A stretch of 5,891 nt of DNA from Nitrososphaerales archaeon (GCA_029237515.1 JARBAV010000053.1:1-5891), one strand, 5' to 3'; shown: positions 1-5,673, numbered from the stretch's first letter. Numbers and translations: made by a program. Notes: generated by a model not told the origin, from the sequence alone.

Positions 1-1
1 A

Positions 2-457
2 AAAGGTATAGCAGGGGGGTTTCCTATGGGATTAACCATCACAAAAAATGAAATTATAGAGAGTATGAAAATTGGTGAACATTCGTCTACTTTTGCAGGT
101 AATCCACTAGCATGTGCGGCCGCAAGTGCGTCTATCGACGCCTTGGTACTTGACGGGTTGATTTTGAACTCGGCGGAAACTGGACGCTATTTCAAGGAAT
201 TACTGTTTCAGCTTAAAGAAAAACACAAAATAGTGAGAGAGGTAAGGGGATTGGGATTGATGCTTGCATTAGAGCTGAGATTTGATGTGAGAAATATACT
301 TATGGACGGCATTTCAAATGGTATCTTAATGTTGTATTCGGGCCGAAACATCATCAGATTGTTACCGCCTTTGTCAATTGATCGAGAATTGGTCTTGAAA
401 TTCGTTACGACCCTAGATAGGCTGTTATCATTGGAGGAAGAAAAAAGATCTGTTTGA
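2..457 (+). CDS. lysJ: LysJ aminotransferase, C-terminal part (5' end outside window)
   Basis: PLP-dependent class III aminotransferase of the ArgD/LysJ family. In this pathway it transfers an amino group from glutamate to LysW-aminoadipate semialdehyde, giving LysW-lysine; it may also act on the ornithine equivalent. The frame is open to the left edge, and the first full codon (2-4, AAA) begins KGIAGGFPMG. By family alignment this Lys is the one that binds PLP, so the N-terminal half is missing. Also visible are STFAGNP (codons 86-106; the family's TFGGNP phosphate-binding loop), REVRGLGLM (about 239-265) and IRLLPPL (about 355-375), all typical of LysJ. An ATG at 26 lies inside this conserved block and is not the start. 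The gene ends at TGA 455-457 and overlaps the Lrp-type gene. ArgD or GabT-type enzymes are the alternatives, but lysW, lysX and lysK nearby favour LysJ. Confidence 0.9.
   Translation, partial: KGIAGGFPMGLTITKNEIIESMKIGEHSSTFAGNPLACAAASASIDALVLDGLILNSAETGRYFKELLFQLKEKHKIVREVRGLGLMLALELRFDVRNILMDGISNGILMLYSGRNIIRLLPPLSIDRELVLKFVTTLDRLLSLEEEKRSV
433..437 (+). promoter_or_regulatory. Shine-Dalgarno site for the Lrp-type gene
   Basis: GGAGG lies inside the 3' end of lysJ, a strong match to the archaeal anti-SD. It is followed 12 bases later by CTG 450 in the regulator's frame. No ATG, GTG or TTG in that frame lies between the upstream stop (414-416) and codon 582, so this site helps decide where translation begins. 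The spacing is a little longer than ideal. Confidence 0.5.
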
Positions 458-875
458 GTCCATAGATCCTACGGATGTCAAGATAATCAAGATCCTTCAG
501 GCGGATTCTAGAAGGCCATTTGTCGAAATAGCAAATGAAATAGGTCTATCAGAATCTGCGGTCAGGAGACGAGTCAAGAACTTGACCAAGCGAGAAATCA
601 TCAAGAAATTTACTGTGGAAATAAACAGTGGAGATAAAACAAGCGCCATCACATTGATTTCTGTCAATTCCACTTCGGATACCTCATTTGTATCTGGAAA
701 ATTAATGGGGCTAGCAGGCGTAGAAGTCATTTATGAGATAACAGGACAGTACGACATAGCTGCTGTTATTTCCGCACCTTCAATATCTGAAATTAACAAG
801 TGCATCGACGAAGTTCGGAAGAGTGAAGGAGTATCAGATACGAATACAGTGATCATCTTAAAGACGATTAGATGA
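450..875 (+). CDS. lysM: Lrp/AsnC-family transcriptional regulator (LysM-like), probable CTG start
   Basis: DNA-binding regulator of about 141 residues, the usual Lrp length. Counting from CTG 450, residues 9-52 form the AsnC-type helix-turn-helix (DPTDVKIIKILQADSRR, then SESAVRRRVKNL as recognition helix). Residues 62-139 form the ligand-binding RAM domain, with TGQYD (98-102) and GVSDTNT (127-133), where small effectors such as lysine bind in this family. TTG 582 would give only the RAM half, so it was not chosen although it is the first conventional start. CTG 450 follows GGAGG and overlaps the lysJ stop as CTGTTTGA; ATA 462 is another option. Sulfolobus LysM, an Lrp-type regulator of the lysW operon, is the closest known role. 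That role is inferred here from position between lysJ and the homocitrate synthase gene. The family call is firm; the LysM name and the start are less so. Confidence 0.82.
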   Translation: MFESIDPTDVKIIKILQADSRRPFVEIANEIGLSESAVRRRVKNLTKREIIKKFTVEINSGDKTSAITLISVNSTSDTSFVSGKLMGLAGVEVIYEITGQYDIAAVISAPSISEINKCIDEVRKSEGVSDTNTVIILKTIR

Positions 876-980
876 ACCTGAAATCGATAATAAGTATTAT
901 TTCCTTCGCGGTTACAGTCAAAAATCCGGAATAAGGTGTCGGGAATTGTAATTGTTGCCAACGTAATTAGTCGATTCAGT

Positions 981-1010
981 TGCGAAAAGATTTATAACAT
1001 GTGCGAAAGA
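981..1010 (+). repeat. Direct repeat TGCGAAA(A)GA flanking the TATA box
   Basis: TGCGAAAAGA (981-990) and TGCGAAAGA (1002-1010) begin 21 bases apart, about two helical turns, one on each side of TTTATAAC. The left copy overlaps the BRE and the right copy lies between the TATA box and the expected start of transcription. The placement suits an operator, perhaps for the neighbouring Lrp-type protein, but binding is inferred. Confidence 0.35.
983..998 (+). promoter_or_regulatory. Archaeal BRE/TATA promoter for the homocitrate synthase-lysWXK operon
   Basis: The purine-rich CGAAAAGA (983-990) is a BRE-like element directly followed by TTTATAAC (991-998), a good archaeal TATA box. Transcription normally begins about 25 bases downstream, here near 1018-1024. 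That is only 5-11 bases before TTG 1029, so the mRNA should be leaderless or nearly so, which fits the lack of a Shine-Dalgarno site there. The start point is inferred from spacing alone. Confidence 0.65.
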
Positions 1011-1028
1011 TGAACTTAATGTTAGTAG

Positions 1029-2258
1029 TTGTCGCTAAAATCAGAGGATCCAAATCATTTCGCAAATCTTTACAATGAATCAAGAGAGCTTAAAACGCGA
1101 AGAATTCGAATTCTAGATTCAACCCTCAGAGAGGGCGAACAGCATCCCGGTGTATCCTTCACAATAAAACAGAGGATACAGATTGCATGGATGCTTGATT
1201 CTTTTGGCGTTGATCAGATAGAGATAAGCCCAGTTGTTTCCAACGATCACTTTGAGGCTACCAAGACTATTATTAGGCAAGGCTTGAAAGCCGACATACT
1301 AGCCCATGTCCGAGCGATTAAATCCGATGTAGATCGGGCAATAGATTGTGGAGCGACATGGGTAGCCACTTATTTAGGGATATCAGATATCCACCTTGCA
1401 TCCAAATTAAAAATTTCAAGAGAAGAAGCAAAAGTTCGAGCTTTAGAAGTAGCAGATTACATTAAATCGCACGGTCTGAAATCGCGGTTCACAATGGAGG
1501 ATGCAAGTAGAACTGACCCAGACTTTTTGGTAGAAATGTGTGTTGAAATGAATAAGAGAGGTATTGAAAGGATAAGCCTGCCGGACACCGTAGGCATAAT
1601 GAGGCCGGTAGGAATGCACAAAATGGTAACGTTGATTCTCAGTCATATAGATGCAGCCAAGACTTCTCTCGACGTTCACTGCCACAATGATGTAGGACTG
1701 GCTTTGGCTAATGCATTGGCCGGTTGCGACGCTGGAGCAGATCAGATTCATACTACTATTGACGGATTTGGGGAGAGAACTGGTATCCCGTCGTTGGCTG
1801 AAACTGCAGTAGCACTAACTTTCATTTATGATTGCAGATCTGACTTGAGACTTCATATGCTAAAAGACCTTTCAAGAACGATATCACAGTATACGCATCT
1901 GGAAACACCCGAATCGAAACCTATCGTCGGCGATAGCGCATACAAACATAAAGCAGGGACGCATCTTGCCGCGATCCTGAGAGACCCTTCTGCCTATGAG
2001 ATACTTGAGCCTAAATTGGTTGGAAATAGACGTAAGATAGTTTTCGGGGAATTGGCAGGGAAGAATGGTGCCGGTTACTTGCTGTCACTCTTGGGATTGA
2101 ATACCGGCAGGGAAGAAGCTGAAACACTAGCTCGAGGTCTAAAGGAACTTAGAATGGGAGATGTACTCGAATTGTACTTAGACGACAGACTGGAGAGAAA
2201 GATACTTAATGATGCTGTTGCAAAAGTTAAGACTGAGGAAAGAAAAGAAAATTGGTAA
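1029..2258 (+). CDS. lysS: Homocitrate synthase (LysS/HCS type)
   Basis: Condenses acetyl-CoA with 2-oxoglutarate to homocitrate, the first step of the alpha-aminoadipate lysine route; cytoplasmic. The protein is 409 residues with a DRE-TIM metallolyase barrel. LDSTLREGEQ (29-38) gives the catalytic Arg34 and Glu35, HCHNDVG (217-223) supplies the metal-binding His217 and His219, and GFGERTG (246-252) is the conserved GER loop. YKHKAGTH (305-312) begins the C-terminal region and resembles Thermus homocitrate synthase. TTG 1029 follows an in-frame TAG (1026-1028), so nothing longer is possible, and no ATG occurs before the conserved barrel. Sulfolobus homocitrate synthases, as I recall, carry a C-terminal RAM feedback domain; none is seen here. 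Isopropylmalate or citramalate synthase are the alternatives, but the adjoining lysW-lysX-lysK makes homocitrate synthase most likely. The stop overlaps lysW by 7 bases. Confidence 0.88.
   Translation: MSLKSEDPNHFANLYNESRELKTRRIRILDSTLREGEQHPGVSFTIKQRIQIAWMLDSFGVDQIEISPVVSNDHFEATKTIIRQGLKADILAHVRAIKSDVDRAIDCGATWVATYLGISDIHLASKLKISREEAKVRALEVADYIKSHGLKSRFTMEDASRTDPDFLVEMCVEMNKRGIERISLPDTVGIMRPVGMHKMVTLILSHIDAAKTSLDVHCHNDVGLALANALAGCDAGADQIHTTIDGFGERTGIPSLAETAVALTFIYDCRSDLRLHMLKDLSRTISQYTHLETPESKPIVGDSAYKHKAGTHLAAILRDPSAYEILEPKLVGNRRKIVFGELAGKNGAGYLLSLLGLNTGREEAETLARGLKELRMGDVLELYLDDRLERKILNDAVAKVKTEERKENW
1101..1114 (+). repeat. Perfect 14-bp palindrome inside the homocitrate synthase gene
   Basis: AGAATTCGAATTCT reads the same on both strands and starts 72 bases after the start codon, encoding part of RRIRIL. 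It is AT-rich and of the size bound by Lrp-type dimers, and lies close to the promoter. It may equally result from repeated Arg-Ile codons. Confidence 0.4.
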
Positions 2259-2419
2259 AATGTCCAGAGTGTGACGCTGAAGTAAAGATTCCAGATGATT
2301 CGATGGAGGGAGAGATAGTGACTTGTGCAGACTGTGGTGCAAGTTACGAACTGGTAAAAAGCGAGAAAGGGTTTGATATCAAACCGGCCCAAGTTGTCGG
2401 TGAGGACTGGGGTCAGTGA
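2252..2419 (+). CDS. lysW: LysW amino-group carrier protein, with C-terminal Gln
   Basis: A small acidic carrier (55 residues) that protects the alpha-amino group of aminoadipate while LysX, LysZ, LysY, LysJ and LysK act in turn. Four cysteines in CPEC (4-7) and CADCG (25-29) form the zinc-binding fold. The tail VGEDWGQ (49-55) matches the LysW hallmark EDWGE except for its last residue: codon 2414-2416 is CAG (Gln), whereas known LysW proteins end in Glu, whose gamma-carboxyl is joined to the substrate. TTG 2252 was chosen because it starts just before the first Cys pair, overlaps the upstream stop as TTGGTAA, and has GAGG (2235-2238) 13 bases ahead. The last G of the Gln codon is also the first base of the lysX GTG start (GTGA overlap). 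The identity is secure; how the Gln form is charged is unknown. Confidence 0.93.
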   Translation: MVKCPECDAEVKIPDDSMEGEIVTCADCGASYELVKSEKGFDIKPAQVVGEDWGQ

Positions 2420-3306
2420 ACAAAGAGAAAATTAATACTACTCCTACACCTTCTCTCACAATTCTTTACGACAACATTAGATGGGAAGAAAAGGCTCTGT
2501 TCGAAGCAGCGAAGAAAAAAGGTACAAATGTCACCATGTTAGATTGCAAAGCTTTATCCCTGAACCTAGAAGACGGAAAAGATGATGACACCTTATCTAA
2601 TAGTACTGTTATCCAGCGTTGTGTTAGCTATTTCAGAAGTGTCCATTCCACATCGATGCTTGAAGGCCTAGGATATAGAGTCATAAATTCATTTGAAACA
2701 TCAAACATTTGTGGCAACAAACTGTTTGCACACGTCACTCTAAGGAAGAACGGTGTTAAAACACCTAAGGCTATTACAGCATTTTCCGCCGAATCTGCTT
2801 TGTCAGCTATAGAGAAAATTGGATACCCTGTAGTTATAAAACCTACTGTCGGGAGTTGGGGAAGATTGATAGGATTATTGCGCGACAGGGATGCTGCCGA
2901 AGCTGTTATTGAAAGCAGAGAGTACATGTTTCCACTATATCGAATTTATTTTTTTGAAGAGTTTGTAAAACGGCCACCTAGAGATATCCGAGCGATAGTA
3001 ATTGGCAATCGAGTAGCGGCAGCTATCTATCGATATTCAGGACACGAAGAATGGAAAACAAATATGGCTCTTGGAGGGAGGGCTGAACCTTGTCCAGTTA
3101 CCAATGAATTAGAAGATTTATGTCTAAAGGCATCAGATGCAGTTCAAGGAGAAATTGTAGGAGTGGATCTGATGGAGAGCGACGAGGTTGGATTAATGGT
3201 GCATGAAGTTAATAGCACGACAGAATTTAAAAATACAGTACGAGTAACTGGCGTAGATATACCCATGCTTACTGTTGAATATTCAACAGGAGCAAGAAAT
3301 AGATAA
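2416..3306 (+). CDS. lysX: LysX, LysW-aminoadipate ligase (ATP-grasp)
   Basis: Uses ATP to form the isopeptide bond between the LysW C-terminal carboxylate and the amino group of alpha-aminoadipate. The protein is 296 residues, near the usual 270-290, with a RimK-like ATP-grasp fold. YPVVIKP (137-143) gives the ATP-binding Lys142. RDIRAIVIG follows, then TNMALGG (215-221). HEVNSTTEFKN (263-273) supplies the Mg-binding Glu264 and Asn266. As I recall, an N-[TS] motif after this Glu marks LysX and a GF motif marks ArgX; VNST here fits the lysine type, though organisms with one enzyme may use it for both pathways. GTG 2416 overlaps the lysW stop (GTGA), indicating coupled translation of the carrier and its ligase. 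RimK or an ArgX-only enzyme are less likely given the adjacent lysW. Confidence 0.92.
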   Translation: MNKEKINTTPTPSLTILYDNIRWEEKALFEAAKKKGTNVTMLDCKALSLNLEDGKDDDTLSNSTVIQRCVSYFRSVHSTSMLEGLGYRVINSFETSNICGNKLFAHVTLRKNGVKTPKAITAFSAESALSAIEKIGYPVVIKPTVGSWGRLIGLLRDRDAAEAVIESREYMFPLYRIYFFEEFVKRPPRDIRAIVIGNRVAAAIYRYSGHEEWKTNMALGGRAEPCPVTNELEDLCLKASDAVQGEIVGVDLMESDEVGLMVHEVNSTTEFKNTVRVTGVDIPMLTVEYSTGARNR

Positions 3307-3308
3307 AA

Positions 3309-4430
3309 TTGGTGTCATACGGCTATGCAGTAGAATTTCTAAAGGGTTCGCTTGAAAAGTACACCCCATCTAGGTCAGAGTCACCACTAGCCATTTCTCT
3401 CAAAGAAAAATGTATTGATGAGTTAGGATTTGAGGAGGCCTACATAGACAGTGTCGGAAATATGATTGCAACCAAGGGTAATGGCGAACCGAGGATCCTG
3501 CTTTGCGGTCACATGGATACCGTTCCTGGAAGTATTCCGGTTAGAATACAAGATGGATTTATCTACGGTAGAGGAGCCTCTGATGCAAAGGCTCCACTAA
3601 TCTCAATGTTGCTTGCGGCTTCTGAGTTTCCTAAACAGCGTGGAACCATTATCTTTGCTGCAGTTGTCGATGAAGAAGGAAATGCAACTGGAATAAAACA
3701 TCTAGTTTCTAAACACTTGGATGTGAACTATGCAATATTCGGTGAGCCCAGCGGTATCGACAAAATTACCATCGCATATAAAGGAAGGCTAGCGATAAGG
3801 CTTATCTGTGACGTAAAGACCAGTGCTCATGCTAGCGCACCTTGGTTGGCGAGAAACTCGATTGAAGAGATGTCTGCCTTGTGGAACGAATTAAGGACGG
3901 AATTATGTGGAAGAGAATCGCTATCAGGTGGATCCGATTCGGTCACGTGCTCAATAACAGAGATAGAAGGAGGATCTAGTCACAATGTCACTCCGCAGCG
4001 GTGCAAAGCAACAATAGATATCAGAATACCCGTGAAAACTACTTGTGATGATATTTTGGCAAAAGTAGATTCTGTAGTTAGCAAGGTATCCAAATCTAAT
4101 GGGAGTGTTATGAAATACAGGACAGAAGATAGGACTGAGCCTTTTGAAGCTGAATTTAGATCGGTGCTAGTTAGGGCGCTTTCCTTATCGATCATGGACA
4201 TATGCAAGGTAAGACCTTTACTAATTCGCAAGACCGGTACTGGAGATATGAATATTTTGGGAAATGCCCTAAAAATGCCTGCAGTGACATATGGGCCGGG
4301 CGACCCTCATTCATCCCATACTACAAATGAAAGAATAAAAATTCAAGAATATATATCAAGCATCGAAATTTATACGAGGGCGTTATTTCACATCTCAAGG
4401 ATACATCATCTAAAGAAAGATTTGCATTAG
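3309..4430 (+). CDS. lysK: LysK, LysW-lysine hydrolase (M20 family)
   Basis: Metallopeptidase that cuts the bond between LysW and lysine, the last step of the pathway; it may also release ornithine. The 373-residue protein has the M20 pattern: GHMDTV (67-72, metal ligand His68 with Asp70), RGASDAK (88-94, bridging Asp92), DEEG (121-124, catalytic Glu122 and metal-binding Glu123), FGEPSG (144-149, Glu146) and SHTTNE (336-341, His337). HASAP (174-178) belongs to the inserted dimerisation domain. TGTGDMN near the C-terminal third is typical of the LysK/ArgE-like group. TTG 3309 lies two bases after the lysX stop; GTG 3312 is equally possible and changes one residue. No good ribosome binding site is seen (AGGAG at 3288-3292 is rather far), so coupling to lysX is likely. 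Other M20 peptidases are possible by sequence alone; the context settles the call. Confidence 0.9.
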   Translation: MVSYGYAVEFLKGSLEKYTPSRSESPLAISLKEKCIDELGFEEAYIDSVGNMIATKGNGEPRILLCGHMDTVPGSIPVRIQDGFIYGRGASDAKAPLISMLLAASEFPKQRGTIIFAAVVDEEGNATGIKHLVSKHLDVNYAIFGEPSGIDKITIAYKGRLAIRLICDVKTSAHASAPWLARNSIEEMSALWNELRTELCGRESLSGGSDSVTCSITEIEGGSSHNVTPQRCKATIDIRIPVKTTCDDILAKVDSVVSKVSKSNGSVMKYRTEDRTEPFEAEFRSVLVRALSLSIMDICKVRPLLIRKTGTGDMNILGNALKMPAVTYGPGDPHSSHTTNERIKIQEYISSIEIYTRALFHISRIHHLKKDLH

Positions 4431-4444
4431 GGAACAGGATAATT

Positions 4445-4451
4445 GGGGTGA
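4445..4451 (+). promoter_or_regulatory. Shine-Dalgarno site for dph5
   Basis: GGGGTGA contains GGTGA, complementary to the archaeal 16S tail, 14 bases before ATG 4466. It lies in the 35-base gap after lysK, so this gene has its own ribosome binding site, unlike the overlapping genes upstream. Confidence 0.5.
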
Positions 4452-4465
4452 AAGGATAGACTACA

Positions 4466-5533
4466 ATGTTATGGCTAATCGGACTCGGAATAGAAGGCCT
4501 TGGTGGAATGAATATGAAAGGCCGCGAAATCCTGAAAACATGCGACCTAATTTACATTGAAAGATTTACAGGTTATTTATCAGATGCCGATCTTAGTAAC
4601 TTAAGTGCCTACTGTAAGCATAGTGACAATGATGTAAGTGTTGTAGGAAGATTGTTTGTAGAGGATGGCCGTGAAATACTGGAACAAGCAGTTAACAATA
4701 AGGTAGCTCTAATAGTTTATGGGGAAGCTCTAATCGCTACCACTTACATCGAATTGTTCATACGAGCAACTAAGAGAGGCATCAAGGTGGAGGTGATCCA
4801 TTCTGCATCCGGCATCACCTCCCTAATCGGTGAGAGTGGATTGCAAATTTACAAGTTCGGCAGGGTTTCAACTATAATGTCTGAACCTCAGTCAGCCGTC
4901 AGTGTCTACAACACATTACTGGATAATTTATTGCTGGGAAATCATACCCTAATCTTGACCGAGTATAGCGAGACAAAGGACAAGATCTCACCATTCTTTC
5001 TGGATCCTACTGTTGCTTTGAAGACGTTAATGGACGTCGAAAAGGATCAGAGAAGTCGCGCATTCACGGATGAGACCTTTGTACTTGTTGCGTCAAGGAT
5101 TGGAAGAACTGATAAAAAGATCATTTCAGGTCAAGTTCGATCTCTTATGGAGATAGATTATGGGACTGGCCCTCACTCTCTTATAGTGCCTGGGCGACTT
5201 CATTTCGTAGAGAAGGAAGCGATATGCTGTATAACTTCGGTATTGGATGAACCAGGTGAAAACTCTTCGCATGTTATGAGAATTTCCACAAGAATGGTTG
5301 AAAAGTATGTTCCCTCTGTTAAGAGGGCAGTAAATGAACTTAGAAAACGACTCCCTACAGATTCAACACAATACAAAGGAATTATCGCCGTACTTGATAA
5401 TGCGGAATATTATGTTCAAGATGCTGAGAAATTTCTAAATCAAGGAAAAAATGATTTAGCTGTGTTGAGTATAGGATATGCTGAAGGTTTAATTGATGCT
5501 ATTTCCTTCCAGAGGGGATTGGAACCCTGGTAG
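4466..5533 (+). CDS. dph5: Diphthine synthase Dph5 fused to a C-terminal DUF357 domain
   Basis: Residues 1-265 form an S-adenosylmethionine-dependent methyltransferase that methylates the diphthamide precursor on the conserved histidine of elongation factor 2. LWLIGLGI opens the fold; IHSASG (111-116), GLQIYKFG (125-132) and PHSLIVPGRLHFVEKE (236-251) are near-standard Dph5 motifs. The usual GDPLVATTH is GEALIATTY (86-94), so the Asp, Pro and last His are changed. Residues 274-352 form a helical DUF357-like domain, with NAEYYVQDAEKFLNQGK and the hallmark SIGYAEGLIDAISFQRG, elsewhere found as a small separate archaeal protein. At 355 residues the protein is about 90 longer than stand-alone Dph5, matching the fusion. 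No frameshift or linker break is seen at the join. The function of DUF357 is not known to me. Identity of both parts is well supported; activity despite the motif change is inferred from the rest of the fold. Confidence 0.9.
   Translation: MLWLIGLGIEGLGGMNMKGREILKTCDLIYIERFTGYLSDADLSNLSAYCKHSDNDVSVVGRLFVEDGREILEQAVNNKVALIVYGEALIATTYIELFIRATKRGIKVEVIHSASGITSLIGESGLQIYKFGRVSTIMSEPQSAVSVYNTLLDNLLLGNHTLILTEYSETKDKISPFFLDPTVALKTLMDVEKDQRSRAFTDETFVLVASRIGRTDKKIISGQVRSLMEIDYGTGPHSLIVPGRLHFVEKEAICCITSVLDEPGENSSHVMRISTRMVEKYVPSVKRAVNELRKRLPTDSTQYKGIIAVLDNAEYYVQDAEKFLNQGKNDLAVLSIGYAEGLIDAISFQRGLEPW
5512..5517 (+). promoter_or_regulatory. Shine-Dalgarno-like site before the small ORF
   Basis: GAGGGG near the 3' end of dph5 lies 9 bases before CTG 5527, the proposed start of the 48-residue ORF. 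The spacing is good, but the match is partial and the bases also encode Dph5-DUF357 residues. Confidence 0.35.
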
Positions 5534-5673
5534 CAGACAGCAACCCCACACTCTACCTATCTGAAAAGGAGAATTTTCAAGATGTCTACCATTGTAGAGA
5601 TATTGGAGCTACTACAGCAGAAATGGTTTTAGTAGTAGCAGGACTTACTTATCCCCTAATATCCGATGAATGA
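5527..5673 (+). CDS. Small protein of unknown function, 48 residues, proposed CTG start
   Basis: I do not recognise this protein. The frame is open from 5497 to TGA 5671-5673 and reads like a folded domain: a polar first half with TLYLSEKENFQDVYHCRD, then a hydrophobic stretch around AEMVLVVAGLTYPLI. Over its last 46 sense codons G is at first position 18 times, second 5 times and third 3 times, a coding-type bias. No ATG, GTG or TTG precedes this stretch in frame; CTG 5527 follows GAGGGG by 9 bases and overlaps the dph5 stop as CTGGTAG, the same layout as TTGGTAA at lysW. It overlaps the next gene as ATGAATGA, which suggests coupled translation. The hydrophobic part is too short and mixed for a confident membrane segment. 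The only ATG in frame (codon 33 counting from CTG 5527) would leave about 16 residues. Chance openness is possible. Confidence 0.5.
   Translation: MVADSNPTLYLSEKENFQDVYHCRDIGATTAEMVLVVAGLTYPLISDE

Larger units (their letters stand above)
876..1028 (+). other. Intergenic control region between the regulator and homocitrate synthase genes
   Basis: This 153-base stretch is the only sizeable non-coding gap in the window. It holds an AT-only imperfect palindrome (ATAATA-AG-TATTAT, 887-900) grading into a T-rich stretch (895-907) that could act as a weak archaeal terminator after the regulator. Further on are a short inverted repeat GTTG-C-CAAC (954-962), a BRE/TATA promoter (983-998) and a TGCGAAA(A)GA repeat pair (981-1010). 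No RNA gene or convincing reading frame is seen on either strand. Confidence 0.6.

Noticed and set aside
26..457. Complete 143-residue protein starting at ATG 26
   Set aside because: The frame is open to the left edge and the codons before the ATG encode the conserved KGIAGGFP block of the aminotransferase, so this is an internal Met.
731..961. Reverse-strand frame of 76 codons over the regulator and intergenic region
   Set aside because: It is antisense to the RAM domain and promoter region and shows no recognisable motif or start signal.
2075..2392. Reverse-strand frame of 105 codons
   Set aside because: Its Ser/Phe-rich translation mirrors homocitrate synthase and lysW on the other strand; both of those are confidently coding.
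2628..2927. Reverse-strand frame of 99 codons within lysX
   Set aside because: It is the antisense shadow of the ATP-grasp domain, with no motif or promoter of its own.
2949..2955. T7 run in lysX as an internal terminator
   Set aside because: It encodes conserved residues (YFFEEF) of the ATP-grasp fold, and downstream operon genes follow closely.
4348..4376. TATA-like runs near the end of lysK as a dph5 promoter
   Set aside because: They are in AT-rich coding sequence about 90-120 bases ahead of dph5, lack a clear BRE, and the gene spacing suits cotranscription.
5531..5632. TAG readthrough extending Dph5-DUF357 by 33 residues
   Set aside because: DUF357 already ends naturally at the TAG, and the extension (QTATPHSTYLKRR onward) resembles nothing and has no recoding signal that I can see.
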